DNA of 34,692 nt from Zygnema cylindricum. Its lineage: Eukaryota > Streptophyta > Zygnematophyceae > Zygnematales > Zygnemataceae. The DNA lies in the NCBI GenBank assembly GCA_037447655.1, contig JBBHKE010002163.1, positions 26,839 through 61,530 on the forward strand, in the 5' to 3' direction. A program made the position numbers and the translations under genes. The notes below the pieces were generated by a model, which was not told the DNA's origin, searched no databases, and was given only the letters and a program-made list of their open reading frames with translations. Positions 1-10,110 of this stretch are shown one piece after another. Numbering within the stretch: position 1 is the first letter of the stretch; each line of letters starts with the position of its first letter.

Positions 1-229
1 TCCGTTTGTCCTTTTTTTCTCTTCTCCTTTTTTTGGTTTCCCGTGTTTCTTTTTCCGTCTTCTGTTTCCGTGTTTTTTTTTTCTGATTTCCATATTCTAC
101 ATTTTTTTTTTCCCGTTTTCCCGTTTCTCTTGACCGTTTTCCGTTTTCCCTTTACTGTTTTGAGTTTTCCTTCACCGTTTTCTGTTTTCAGTTTTCCTTC
201 ACAGTTTTCCGTCCTTTATTTTTTTGCAG
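1..229 (+). other. Partial intron of tweety-like gene
   Basis: Strongly T- and C-rich sequence with many degenerate CCGTTTTC-like units. It ends in a run of T followed by GCAG at 226-229, a good plant-type splice acceptor. The next base opens a reading frame with clear family homology, so this is the 3' part of an intron whose donor lies before the window. The open frame across it encodes only F/S/V-rich low-complexity peptide and is not a gene. Confidence 0.75.
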
Positions 230-545
230 TATTTTCGGAGACACCTGTCTGGCTCTCTCTCAGTGGTCTCAAAATCCAAACTCTCGATCCTCATTGGACG
301 ACTTCCTCCCCTGTGTCCCTCCAGATACTGCCAAAATAACCGTCGCTAAAAGCCGAATTCTTGCCAACTCCATCGTGGGAAACATAAACGTTTTTTTGGA
401 AAAAATCAACAAATTGGTGGACAAGATGTACAGACAACGGAAGTTGAAAAAAGTCTCTCTTCTCTGTCTCCCTTTTGGAGGTCCTCCCCGATATCGATCT
501 CAAATGTGTCCCTTCGGCCTCGTCGATATTCACCAGGGAGTCGCG
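230..545 (+). CDS. Tweety-like gene, penultimate exon
   Basis: Begins with one base completing a codon from the previous exon, then reads IFGDTCLALSQWSQNP and continues through the LDDFLPCV motif to GVA at the donor GCG|GTGAGT. Cysteines in DTC, LPC, LCLPF and MCPF correspond to the cysteine-rich loop of the family. The exon ends in phase 0. Confidence 0.8.
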
Positions 546-1679
546 GTGAGTGATGTCAGCTACTTTTTGTCCTTTTGTGAGTCTTGTCAGGTATCTTGTC
601 TGCTGCAGCGATGGTAGCTAGTTTTTCCTGTCGTGAGTGATGTCTTTTGTCCTTTTGTAAGTGACCTCGGTTGTTCTGTCCTTTTGTGGGAATGTCAGTT
701 AGTTTGTCCTTTTGTGGTTGTTGTTGTCTACAGTGTATTGCTATTAGGCTTCATGTTTTTTTTTTTTACCTTTAAACTTATTTTTTTCGGTGCACTCTCG
801 TCGGATTTGTAAGTTAATGGAAAGGAAAGGAAAAGGGAAGGAAAAGGGAAGGAAAGGAAAGGGAAGGACAGGGGAATGGTAAGGGGGGAGGGGGGAGGCA
901 AGCTTTTGACCTTTTGATTGACAGTCTCCAAATCAAAATCAGGCAAGTGCCCACGAAGAAACATTTCTTTAAAGGTCGAAAAAAATATTAACGCTGATAG
1001 TGACACACGGTGTAGTTTGTCATTATGTGAGTGATGTCAGTTATTCTGTCTTGTAAGTTTGTCCTTCGGTGATCGATGTTTCCTAGTTTGTTTTTTGTTA
1101 GTACTTATTTTGGACCCTCAGTCCCTCACACCTGTATCAAATTTAATCCTTTTTGTTTTCTACCTCTCCCTTTCCCTCTCCTTCTCCCACTCTCTCTTTC
1201 CCTCTCCCTCTCCCTTGTTTTACCAGAGCTGGTCTTCCCACATTTGCCCCCAAAGCATTTCTGATTATTGTCGTTACGGAGGTCCTCTCACTTTTCAGAT
1301 GTTTAAAGAATTAAAAATTGCTCTCCGTCTCGTACAAAATGTTAGTTCTTTTGGAGTATTTTTGTCCCGTTTGGAATCTTGCGAATTTGTTCGAAGGACA
1401 ACGGATGAAATAAATTTATCTTTTTGTGGAAGTTTGGAGGAAGCTTCCAGAAAATTGTGGCTCGGGTTCCTTCTGATCTCTCTCTCCGGAATTTTGGCGA
1501 TCGTAAATTTGCTCGTTTCGGTTGGATTGGAAAAAAAAAATGGGGATTTTGGAAATAAAATTGGGGATATGGAAAAAAAAACCGGTGATCCTGAAAAGAT
1601 AGCCGAGGATCTCGAGAAAAAAAATGGGGATATGGAAAAGAAAAACGAGGATCCGGAAACAGTTTCAGTGAAATGTTGA
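230..1679 (+). CDS. Plant tweety-like transmembrane protein, C-terminal exons (5' partial)
   Basis: Spliced from 230-545 and 1227-1679. I recognise the plant family of uncharacterised plasma-membrane proteins typified by Arabidopsis At2g12400/At1g80540, related to animal tweety. The first exon has the extracellular-loop signature DTCLALSQW followed by LDDFLPCV. The second has the ESCEFVRRTTDEI block just before the last membrane helix, matching the family's DC-FVRDTF-I block. That helix is about KLWLGFLLISLSGILAIVNL. The protein ends in a lysine- and glutamate-rich tail with near-heptad repeats (units like GDMEKKN), which is unusual because I recall a short basic tail in this family. Splicing is phase 0 (GCG|GTGAGT to CCAG|AGC). 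The start codon and earlier membrane segments lie outside the window. Molecular function in plants is unproven, so no symbol is given. Confidence 0.82.
546..1226 (+). other. Intron of tweety-like gene with degenerate repeats
   Basis: This 681-bp intron has donor GTGAGT at 546 and acceptor TACCAG ending at 1226, preceded by a long CT-rich tract (about 1158-1215). It holds several loose copies of a unit resembling GTGAGTGATGTCAG followed by TTTTGTCCTTTTGT, at about 546-720 and again at 1010-1075. One of these overlaps the real donor, so the repeat copies supply decoy GTGAGT donor-like sites. Confidence 0.75.
1227..1679 (+). CDS. Tweety-like gene, terminal exon
   Basis: Opens in phase 0 as SWSSHICPQ and runs to a TGA stop at 1677-1679. 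It carries the CEFVRR block, one hydrophobic helix and a charged tail. The upstream ATG at 1059 in the same frame lies in intron sequence and encodes only leucine/serine low complexity, so it is not the real start. Confidence 0.8.
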   Translation, partial: SWSSHICPQSISDYCRYGGPLTFQMFKELKIALRLVQNVSSFGVFLSRLESCEFVRRTTDEINLSFCGSLEEASRKLWLGFLLISLSGILAIVNLLVSVGLEKKNGDFGNKIGDMEKKTGDPEKIAEDLEKKNGDMEKKNEDPETVSVKC

Positions 1680-1739
1680 CAAATTAGGAAAAACAATTGG
1701 AGACGGTGAAGACCGGAGAAAAAACCGAAAAACAAAACA

Positions 1740-1792
1740 GAAGAAAATAAAATAGTAATAAATAAAAACATGAAATAAAAATAGAAATAAAC
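1740..1792 (+). promoter_or_regulatory. Cluster of polyadenylation signals
   Basis: Five AATAAA hexamers occur at 1745, 1756, 1760, 1773 and 1785, within about 60-115 nt after the tweety-like stop codon. Clustered near-upstream elements in an A-rich 3' UTR are typical of plant genes. The exact cleavage site cannot be read from sequence. Confidence 0.6.
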
Positions 1793-2361
1793 AGTGGAAA
1801 TTGACGGTTGAGTAAATTACATGTAAATGTGCACTTATTGTATTTAATAACAGAACTTGCTTTTTTCATAGTCTGTATTTTAATGTTAGGTTTAATTATT
1901 TATTATTGGAGGGAATTACATATTTAAAGGTATTACTGGAGCACCTGGAAGAATGGAGGGAAGAAAGGCGAATATTAAAAATGTTATTTATTTCCCCTTT
2001 TTTTTGTATTATTTTTTTTTCCTTTGATTTCTTTCCATTCTCCACTCAGTACTTTTTGTACCATAGTATTCTTGTGGCCACAACTCACAAAAAGATAGCG
2101 GTTATTTAGGTACAATTTACAGCTTCTTGTATTCTATTCCCCAAATTTTGTGGTTGTAAGAAGTTTTGCAACAATCCCTCTTTTTTTACTGCTTTGTTGA
2201 CTTGGAAGAATAATATCCGATAATGATAAAAAATGGTGCGATATATTTATTTGTTTAGTGTTTGTGCTCTTAGAAATTCCCCCTCTCCCCTCCCCTCCCC
2301 TCCCTTCCCCTCCTCTTCCCTCCTTTTCGAGCCCGAAGGTTATAATGTTGTTTAAATTGAT
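1793..2361. other. Intergenic, no gene seen
   Basis: AT-rich sequence without a recognisable coding region. The only structure is a C-rich run of CCCCT-type units at about 2281-2325. Short open frames here have no recognisable motif. Confidence 0.6.
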
Positions 2362-2502
2362 TCAGGTGTGAAAACAATTGGAAACGCTATATTTGGTGGC
2401 CCTGTATATCTATGCATTTTATGGTTAGTACGGTGTCGTGTTCGTAGGACGTGGTTGCCAGTTTACCAGATATAGTGTTTCCGATTGTTTTCTCACATTT
2501 GA
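2362..2502. mobile_element. Foldback MITE-like element
   Basis: An imperfect terminal inverted repeat of about 35 bp pairs 2362-2396 with 2466-2502. The left arm contains TGTGAAAACAATTGGAAAC; the right arm read on the other strand contains TGAGAAAACAATCGGAAAC. The loop is about 70 bp and has no coding capacity. Small size and long inverted ends fit a decayed MITE. I found no convincing target duplication. Confidence 0.5.
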
Positions 2503-2696
2503 GCCATGATTTGCAACGACAAATCTAGGAGGAAGTTTGTTTATACCTCGGAGAAATGTGGCCACCACGACGCTTTGCTAATCATCCTTTTTCTGTTGTG
2601 ACTACGAGAAAGGATGGAGATTGTGGACGAGAGGACAAAACGAGATTTCCCGTCTTCATTGTCTTTAAATATTTCCAATAACTCCAACATTGTGTT

Positions 2697-2802
2697 GGCT
2701 AGAGTTACCATGGCTAGGGTTACAATGACCAGGATTACAATAGCTATGGGTACAATGACTAGAACTGCCCATGGTTAATGTCAACCTTGGCTAGGGTTTG
2801 CC
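2697..2802 (+). repeat. 15-bp degenerate tandem repeat
   Basis: About seven consecutive units of 14-16 bp resemble GGCTAGGGTTACAAT. The best copies are 2697-2711, 2712-2726 and 2727-2741; those after 2757 are more diverged. The CTAGGGTT core resembles plant telomere or telo-box sequence, but the 15-bp period shows this is not a telomeric array. Confidence 0.6.
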
Positions 2803-3110
2803 TGGGAGCCACTGTAGCACTGGAGGGGTGGGTAGGATCCGACAAAGATGGAGGAGTGACCAGGGGATGCCACACCACGAATCGCTATCAATCTCAATTC
2901 TTTTTTCCCCACTTACATGACCTTTTTCCCGTGCACTCTCATCATATCATTAATCCGACGTTGCGGTGGAACATTCCGTTTGGCTGTCTCGAAACGGAAA
3001 TGGAATACGTGTGAACGAAAAAGTGTTGATGAAAAAATGACGCGAAAAACCAGCCTAGCGCGTGTGGGCATCCCTTAACCGCATAAAACAAAAATGATGC
3101 TATGAATGTA
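2803..3110. other. Intergenic, no gene seen
   Basis: No coding region, RNA gene or repeat that I can support. A 78-codon frame here has no recognisable motif. Confidence 0.5.
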
Positions 3111-3327
3111 CACCGCGCATCGTTATTAGTGTTATTAACTCTAGTTTGGGTTCTTAAAATCTTGATTTTTTCCCGAAATTAGTATACATGATTTTCGAAA
3201 TTAAATTAGCAATGCTATTTAAGGAAATGGACCATAATCTGCCACGTTTCTGGCGCTAAATTAGAATCAATAACACTATTTTTTTTTTACGCTATTTAAA
3301 CTTTGACACTAATAACGATGCGCGGTG
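3111..3327. mobile_element. TA-flanked MITE (copy 1)
   Basis: Perfect 22-bp terminal inverted repeats, CACCGCGCATCGTTATTAGTGT, bound a 217-bp AT-rich non-coding body, with TA immediately outside both ends (3109-3110 and 3328-3329). TA target duplication is the hallmark of Tc1/mariner-type insertions, so this is probably a mariner-mobilised MITE. A longer relative lies at 19476-19996 and a decayed one in WRKY intron 2 near 22592. Confidence 0.72.
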
Positions 3328-3329
3328 TA

Positions 3330-4084
3330 GTAACCTAAAAAAACTACACAAAGTGTTTTACTTACCAAAGGGTTTGATGTGCGACTTAGTTTACGGGCAG
3401 TAAAAACAAACAAAGGAACTATATTTCCAAACTGAGTTGTAAAACAGCCGCATAGAACAGCAGTACGCTACCGGAGCATACGTCTAGTTAAATCAAACAC
3501 CAGGAAAATGCTATAATGTTGCCGAAAGTACGGCAACAGAAGACTCACGGGCTAGAAATTCAATAAGACCGGCGACATGTGAAACTGACGGTCGTTTGTT
3601 TGTTTGAACTTAAAGTCTAAGCTTTTTAAGTGCCACGTGTCAATCCGCATGCCGCTACGCCGAATGCTTACGACCAGCGGATGGACGACTCCCAAAATGC
3701 GGTCGGCCGCATAAAAGCTTCGGCGACCCGACACGAACAGTAATCATGAGTCACGTCCCGGGTCCCTAAATCATTTATTAAAGAATTCCGCACTCTACTC
3801 TACTGTAGCTTACAGATCGTACGATTTACCCGCAAATCGAGGGCAGAACTTGGACGGTGTAATTTACCGTCAGCAAAGATTATGGTAAACAATAATTACT
3901 AGCAAAGGAAACTGTACGGAGGCTAGGGAATCTGCTCTTTTTTTAACAGCAATGTTTCTAACGGATATCTTTTTAGCGTAACTGAATTTGTAAAATCCTG
4001 TAATTTCGGTACGAAAGTACATCTTCGTACATTCAATAAAACAGGAAACTGAGAAAAGTCACTTGGAACTACAGTAGTTGTTGA
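3330..4084. other. Intergenic, no gene seen
   Basis: No recognisable gene, RNA or repeat. A minus-strand frame of 60 codons at 3552-3734 lacks any family signature. Confidence 0.5.
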
Positions 4085-4372
4085 AAAATTTAGGGAGACA
4101 AAATTATTTACAATTTTGTCGCCTGTCCAAAAAGTAAAAAAACGAATCGATTATAAGATTATTTATTTGCGGCATCCACGTGGAGCCCTATTACAGAATG
4201 TTTCAAATGTCTTCACTATCTTGTCTGCCGGTATGAAAGGCATTTGAAAATTTCTGCTATAGGGCTACACGTGGATGCCTCTAAGGCTCTAATATTTTTA
4301 TGTTTCAAACCATTTTGTTTTTGAGAAAGCGACAAATATTTTGGATCGCAAGCATTTTGTCTCCCAAATTTT
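4085..4372. repeat. Nested foldback (long inverted repeat)
   Basis: The inner arms pair 4172-4211 with 4239-4278: GCATCCACGTGGAGCCCTAT on the left and GCATCCACGTGTAGCCCTAT on the other strand, with a 27-nt loop. Outside them a weaker outer inverted repeat pairs AATTTAGGGAGACAAAAT near 4088 with AATTTGGGAGACAAAAT read on the minus strand near 4370. Each inner arm carries a CACGTG or CACGTG-like core. It could be a MITE or a small-RNA-type hairpin. No coding potential. Confidence 0.55.
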
Positions 4373-7281
4373 GCGGGAACTTGTTCCAGCTTGCGGAATA
4401 TCTTTTCACACGTGCTTCTGGCGTGAAACACGATGCTACATTTTTCTACATGTACGTTTCTGTACACAAAAAGTACGGAAGTGCAGTACAGTTTTATCTC
4501 AATTCGTTTGTCCTTTGATAAAAATATTTATGCGAAAGAAAATTCCTTTCGCAGGTTTTTCTCCGTCGATACATGTTTCCGTTCCCCTGCTAGAAAATCA
4601 TTGGTTCCCGTATTTTACGCTGATGGCAATTCGAAGTTTTGCCCTCGTTTTGAGGACAGTCGTACAATCCGTCTTAGTAAATATTTCGTACGATTCACCG
4701 TAAAATGTACGATTCACCCTTGACATTACCGTACCGCTGAGCAAATTTCTTCGATACGACCCTATGCAGCAAAAATGCAAAATGTGGTTATTGAGAGATA
4801 TGGTTGCGGTGTCCCCCCACCCGGCTGGCGGGCAGTCCATTTCGTTGTCCAGATGCAAAAAGTTAAAAGGATCCACGAGCAGGTTATGCTCCCAGAGTCC
4901 CAGACAAAAAAATCGACCTCATTTTTCCATTCTCTTTCCGGCAAAGCGATTTTGAGCCACAGTACAGCAAGGGTATCGAACAAGCCCCCATACAACTGTG
5001 GGACCTTCGGCACCTCGCGGCACCTCGCGCCGACATTCTGCACCTCTTGGGATCGGGTACGAGAAATAGGGTTTTGGGGTTTGGGAAGAAAATATCGGTG
5101 ACGTGTTATTTTTTTTTGTAAGGGTGAAGTTCCATCATACGTTTCTGTAATTGTACGGCAAACTCTACAGACCGGGTCGATGTTCCATCACGTAGAATCT
5201 GTAAGCCACGTGTTCTAAAATGACTGGCGCCACACAAGCTCCGATCCGATACTGAGTATCTTTCAGATTTTTAGCACCGACAAACTTAACTTCAAATCTT
5301 GACTTTCGTACCATGTACCTGCGTACGAAGTAATCATCCGACAAAACATTTGTACTTTTTGCAAAAGCCAGTCTGTACGCCAGCTCATTTTTTGACAGAA
5401 AAAAATGAGGCGAACTCCTCGCAGATGAACATCCGACGGCCAGTATTACCTCCAAGACCTTTGGAGAGTATCGGCAAGATTCTCTGTAATGTTGTTTTTC
5501 GTATAAAAGCAAAATAAGCGGTACGATTTGGTACGGAGGGTCGCGGATTTCTGTGAACTACGCCACTTTTGGCCTGATGGAACGTCACTCTAAACCAAAC
5601 GGGTGGAATGGAAAAGCATGTTTTCTACTTGGCTACCATTATTGCATAGACAGCGAAATGGAAACCTCCCCGTTTCACCGGAAAGACGCTGCCGGAGACC
5701 GACGAGGTGACGGCTTCACAGTTCGTGCGTGGAGAATCTTTAGTAAGCGACAGCTGGCACAACAAGATCTTTCTGGTACGTCCGCGTGGATAGCTGTCGG
5801 ATTCTCTCGTTTTCCCATCGAATGATAACACTGGCGCTTGCACGGAGGACAAAAGTCACAAAAGCTTGCTGCCCGAAGAGAATGCCTTCGAATTTAATGC
5901 CACGACAAATGAGTTTTTGGGAGTTGCTGAACACTGGAACGGTGGGAACCAGATTTCTTGAGGGCGGGAATATTTTAATAATTTTGTATGTTTCTTCGCT
6001 GAATCCTACGGCTGGTTGCTTTCGGGGAATTTAAGATAAAGTCAAAGATCTCTTGTCGGCTGTCGCTTGTTAAAGTACTGTTCAGAAGTACAGCAAAACG
6101 TTGGGGCCATTTGGAGAATCGTACGGAAAAAACAACTTTTACCGAGATAACGTTCCAATGAGTCCAAAAATGCTTCCATCCGTTTGTCAACGACGTACTT
6201 TTTTGTATTTCACTGTTCCCAGAAACATGAAATTAATGTTCGGTTGGTTACGGACATACGGCTGTGTCCATTCACCGGTCTTGTTTGGTCAACCCTAGCC
6301 CGTCACGCTTTATTCTGACACTAGTTTGTCGTACATAAAGTTACAGCCTGTCTTTTCTACGCTCTTCCGACGCGTTCTGCTCAAACTCAAGTCGCTTGCC
6401 TGTCAGTCGTGGATCTGGCATTCACATGTGGATCCAAGAATTTTGGGGTTTATCCCGGTTGTGCCTGGCGTGTTGGTCGTGCCCCATAGGTGATAAGGTC
6501 CCAGAAGCAGTCCACTGGCTACGGTGATTGCAGAAAACAAATCGTGCGATCTGTTCTAAAATATTATCTCATAGTACGTACTTAATAGGCGTATTTTTTA
6601 TTCATTCTTACTTGAAAACGTAGTAAATTTTATTTCCAAGAACGCGATGGTAATACCATCAAAGTACAAAACATGATTGTCACTAAAAAGTATTGATGAC
6701 CAACAAGGGTTAAAGACCAAAATCCTAAAGGACTAAAAACACAACAAAAATGCGTTAAAAGCCTAAAAGGAAAGAAAGAAAGCAAGTACAACAAAACAAA
6801 ACTATTGAAACACTAGACTAACCTAGACGCTACGCCCAACTAAAGATCAGAACTATGGATATCGTCTATATGCGCCAGGTGGCGCGACAGTAAGTCTCGC
6901 AGCGACAATAAGTCTCGCAGTCCTCAGCCATCAGTCACCACCGTGCTCTCTCATATAATGGCCGAAGCCTGGGATCGTTGAAGGGCGACAGAGATGCATT
7001 GGCGGTAGAAAGCCGACATGAGAGTTGGAGAAGGGTTGTTCGACCCTCTGACTTCGAAAGATCGTCTGCACAACTTTCGAAAGATCGTCAAGCGCGATTT
7101 CGCATAAAGTTGTCGAATGACGAGTCTAAGGTCCCAGATAACTCTAAAGCAAATGGTGTGAAACTATCAGCTGGGTCTCGTTGCGCGTAGTCACGTACTT
7201 TCAAATTCGCTGCATCCCGAGCCGAAACACCAGTATGTAATGCCGCGCGCGAGGAAACATAGGATCTTGTAGGTACAACTT
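4373..7281. other. Unassigned GTAC-rich intergenic sequence
   Basis: No gene can be supported. The stretch to about 6360 is strikingly rich in GTAC (27 counted between 3961 and 6360). An 18-bp direct repeat, GCGACAGTAAGTCTCGCA, sits at 6884-6901 and 6902-6919 with one mismatch. The many short frames on both strands overlap one another and show no domain. It is probably old transposon debris. Confidence 0.5.
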
Positions 7282-8325
7282 TGAGACCTCAATTGGCCCT
7301 CAAAGTAAGCAGCTCACACGAAGCCACTAGGATAACCCTGACCCCTTTGTGTTTCAAAAAAAATAACTGACACCCTAGCGGACAAAAATTGTGACCACCT
7401 GCAACCTTGTGAAGGCAAGACTCCCCTGGGTCGATAACAAAAAGAATCTCTGAATTTGCTCCCCTGAGCAGTAAGTTATGGAGGGTCAAAGTTGACCTTT
7501 AGTATAGAAGCTCTCTCGGAGAGAGGGTCCTATCTAGCAAATTTTCCTAATTTTTATCTCTCTCTAAAACTATATCTACTGAAGTAAGGCACCAATCAAA
7601 ATATTGTGTCGTACAGAAAGGTACAGGTGCCGGTGTACTTTTTGTACGACCATTGTACGACATGGCCAACCAGTCGACACATATCATATCTGGATTCGTT
7701 CGTATAATCCCTAGAGATGTCGTAATCCAATGTGGTCGTGCTACATGTCAAATGATGTGGCGGTGACCGAAAACCGCCAAAAACCTATTACGCGATCTTA
7801 GCATCCTTTGCGGCCGTCCGATCAAAACCAGGTTTTAATCGTAGCCGTCATAAATCGTTGCGCGATATTTGTTTCGTTCTCGAATTAAAATGCGCGGTAT
7901 CCGTTTTGGAAACATACCGTACTCCATACTTTACAAACTTGTATCCATGCGCGACGTCTATAGTTTCAGTTAAATGAATTAGTTCACGCTTCACAGTTTA
8001 TATATTTGTTAAACCCTATATGTCTCAGCACCATTACTAGACTATAGGATAAAGTTACCGTCTTTCTCAGACTTGACAGACGGTAGGTACCAGGATGAAA
8101 TCCTGGGTCCGTCAAGTATATTTTGGTAAATCTACCAAAATCTACCACCTATCGCTTTATCTCGTAAGCAGCATAGGCAGCCATAACTCTAGCTTCCTCT
8201 TCAACTTTCAGTGACTGCGACAAGTGTGGGAGTTGAAGAGAGGAGTTAGAAGCAGACTGCCTCTGTTTTATTTTTGCCTTTCATTTTAGACCTAGAAAAT
8301 ACTAAAATAACCATTAATTTCTACA
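7282..8325 (-). repeat. LTR of copia-like family, inverted copy (LTR-d)
   Basis: Read on the minus strand it begins TGTAGAAATT and ends GGTCTCA. It has the same order of landmarks as the LTRs at 10111, 12892 and 16010: TTTTCTAGGTCTA near the start, a TTGACGGACC hairpin, the GTACAAAAAGTAC palindrome, a CTTCTATAC-GGTCAACTTTGA block and a GGGGAGTC-rich tail. It is most like LTR-a (shared CGGATACCGCGC and TTTGAGGGCCAAT). No internal region, primer site or partner LTR follows it, so it is a solo or truncated LTR. Its U3 end abuts the LINE fragment at 8326. Confidence 0.75.
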
Positions 8326-10110
8326 ATAGGGTCTGTGAGGACTACATCCCCCGATGTTCTCGCCGCGCTATGTAGAAAAACTAGATCCACACGAGGAGCC
8401 CGTGTACCCCTAGATTGAGAGCGTGGTGGTAATATGTGCGACACCTCGCGCTTGACTGTGTACCCTGCGTCAAAACTCACGGCAACGATAGCATCCTGTA
8501 CCATGTCGTGTGTTGTTGTTCGCTCCCCACCGTGTGAGCAACGTAGCAAATGTACCCCTTGCTCGTCTATAGATTGACCACAAATGCAACGAGGCTTGCC
8601 TAAAAGGGAAGGATGCGGCAAGCCAAGTCGTAAGCGAAGCGCAGCAGAGAATTGAGGAGAAGATAAACGAAGCGAAGTGAAAATTGGTGTAGCAATAAGC
8701 CAAGCTCCAGCCCCAGGCCCCGAGCACGATCAAAGTCGGCTTCGCGCTTCAGCCGTAGGGAGCGCCTGAAGTAGATCATTGAATTCGGCGGCGGCTACCT
8801 TATCGGCGATGTGTTGTTGCACGCGTGAGTGAATACCGGTGATGAGAGAAGGGAACGCGGGAACTTCAGCTTGGGCCTCAACTGGTAAAAGCGCTCGAGA
8901 AGACAATAATGCTTGTTGGAATGAGAGCGAACCCTCGTCGACGTGAGAGACCGCATGAGCTAGAATAGGAGTGTCGTCCACCAAAAACCTTGAAGTAATA
9001 ATTGATGCCATCAAAGCCCAACTCCCTAGGTAAGCAGATGGTGCCAAGGTGGCTGTAGGACGCAAACCGAGACCCCCGCAAGAGACTGGTAAAGCAGCTT
9101 GTCTACGAGCGAGGAGGCCTTCCGCCCGATCAAAGATACCGTGGCCGACCAGTTGATGTAGAATGCCAAAGAATCGATCATCAAATTCAGAAAGGGAAGA
9201 AAGGAAAGAAGAGTTTGGGGGTAAAGTGCGTCAGCTAAGTACAAAGTGCGTTGGGCAAAACAACGTGTTAAGATAACAAACGCGACTTGTGAATCCGGAA
9301 GTTTGGGAAGGTTCTCACAATGGGAAAGGTCATCTAACAAAGCGTTTTTAACAAATTGGTTAACAAAATCAAGAGCTCCAATAGGAAAACTTAAAGCCCT
9401 ATTCCCTCTCAAGGAGTTGAAATACCGAATCCTGAAGGGAGAGAGAATTCCGATGGAAGACCAGCCGAGCTCTAGCGACACATTCGGTGAATTTGACAAA
9501 AAGGTGAATTATCGAAAGGTACTTTACAAAATCGTGAAAGGCAAGAACAACTTGGTCCGGCGGGCTGACTATGTGAGTGTCGTTAGCAACTGAAGGGAAC
9601 AAACAAGTTGGAAAAGCCTCAGCAGATGCTCTGAAAGCCTGCAGGTGAGCTAGGGCAAACAAAGGGGCTCCTAGAGGGTCACCTCGACTAGTACTTGTTA
9701 CTGATTCCAAAGTGGTAACGTACCCCAATGGGAAACGGATGGGATAAAATAAAGGGTTGGGTTTGGAGTAAAACGGACGGACAAAAGGGAAAAGTTGGTT
9801 AATAAGAGACGGGGCGTGTAGAATCGTCACAGGAGGCATCACAAAAATGCCAATTACGCGGTCTGTGTGTTCTTGTTGAAGAGATTTCCAATCCCCACGC
9901 AGAAAACATTGGCAGCGTGACCTTCTCTCTCATGCCCCGCTAGCACTTCCACGGGGAGGTAGAATCAAAACCCAGAGGGGAAACAAAAGGAAAAGATGTC
10001 ATGCAGCAAGGTTATTGTTATTAAGGGACCGAAGCCCAACTTCAACCATCTCTTGAAGATGAGGAGGAATCCGCGAATAGAGCCTTGGTATGGGGTAACC
10101 CAAATGGTAT
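8326..10110 (-). pseudogene. LINE reverse transcriptase fragment A (degenerate)
   Basis: Read on the minus strand through several frames it gives a non-LTR reverse transcriptase followed by a C-terminal Cys-His motif and an endonuclease-like end. RT motif STSRGDPLGAPLFALAHLQA is at about 9690, and the catalytic block SVANDTHIV is near 9590, where the first aspartate of the usual ADD is asparagine. The C-terminal part has CICGQSIDEQGVHLLRC and APRVDLVFL, like REL-type LINEs of mosses and streptophyte algae. Multiple frameshifts and stops make it dead. It stops abruptly at the inverted LTR at 8325 and begins abruptly at LTR-a at 10111. About 93% of bases match fragment B by eye, except for a 507-bp tract that is identical. 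Confidence 0.82.

Noticed and set aside
43-339. 98-codon frame at the window start
   Set aside because: Low-complexity F/S/V peptide from T/C-rich intron sequence; its end overlaps the real exon in a different frame.
2697-2802. Interstitial telomeric repeat
   Set aside because: CTAGGGTT occurs only once per 15-bp unit and the period does not match TTTAGGG.
6978-7190. 70-codon charged frame
   Set aside because: Lies in repeat-rich sequence containing a duplicated CGAAAGATCGTC; no family resemblance.
9246-9593. 115-codon plus-strand frame in LINE fragment A
   Set aside because: Opposite strand to the RT coding sequence and without independent motifs.
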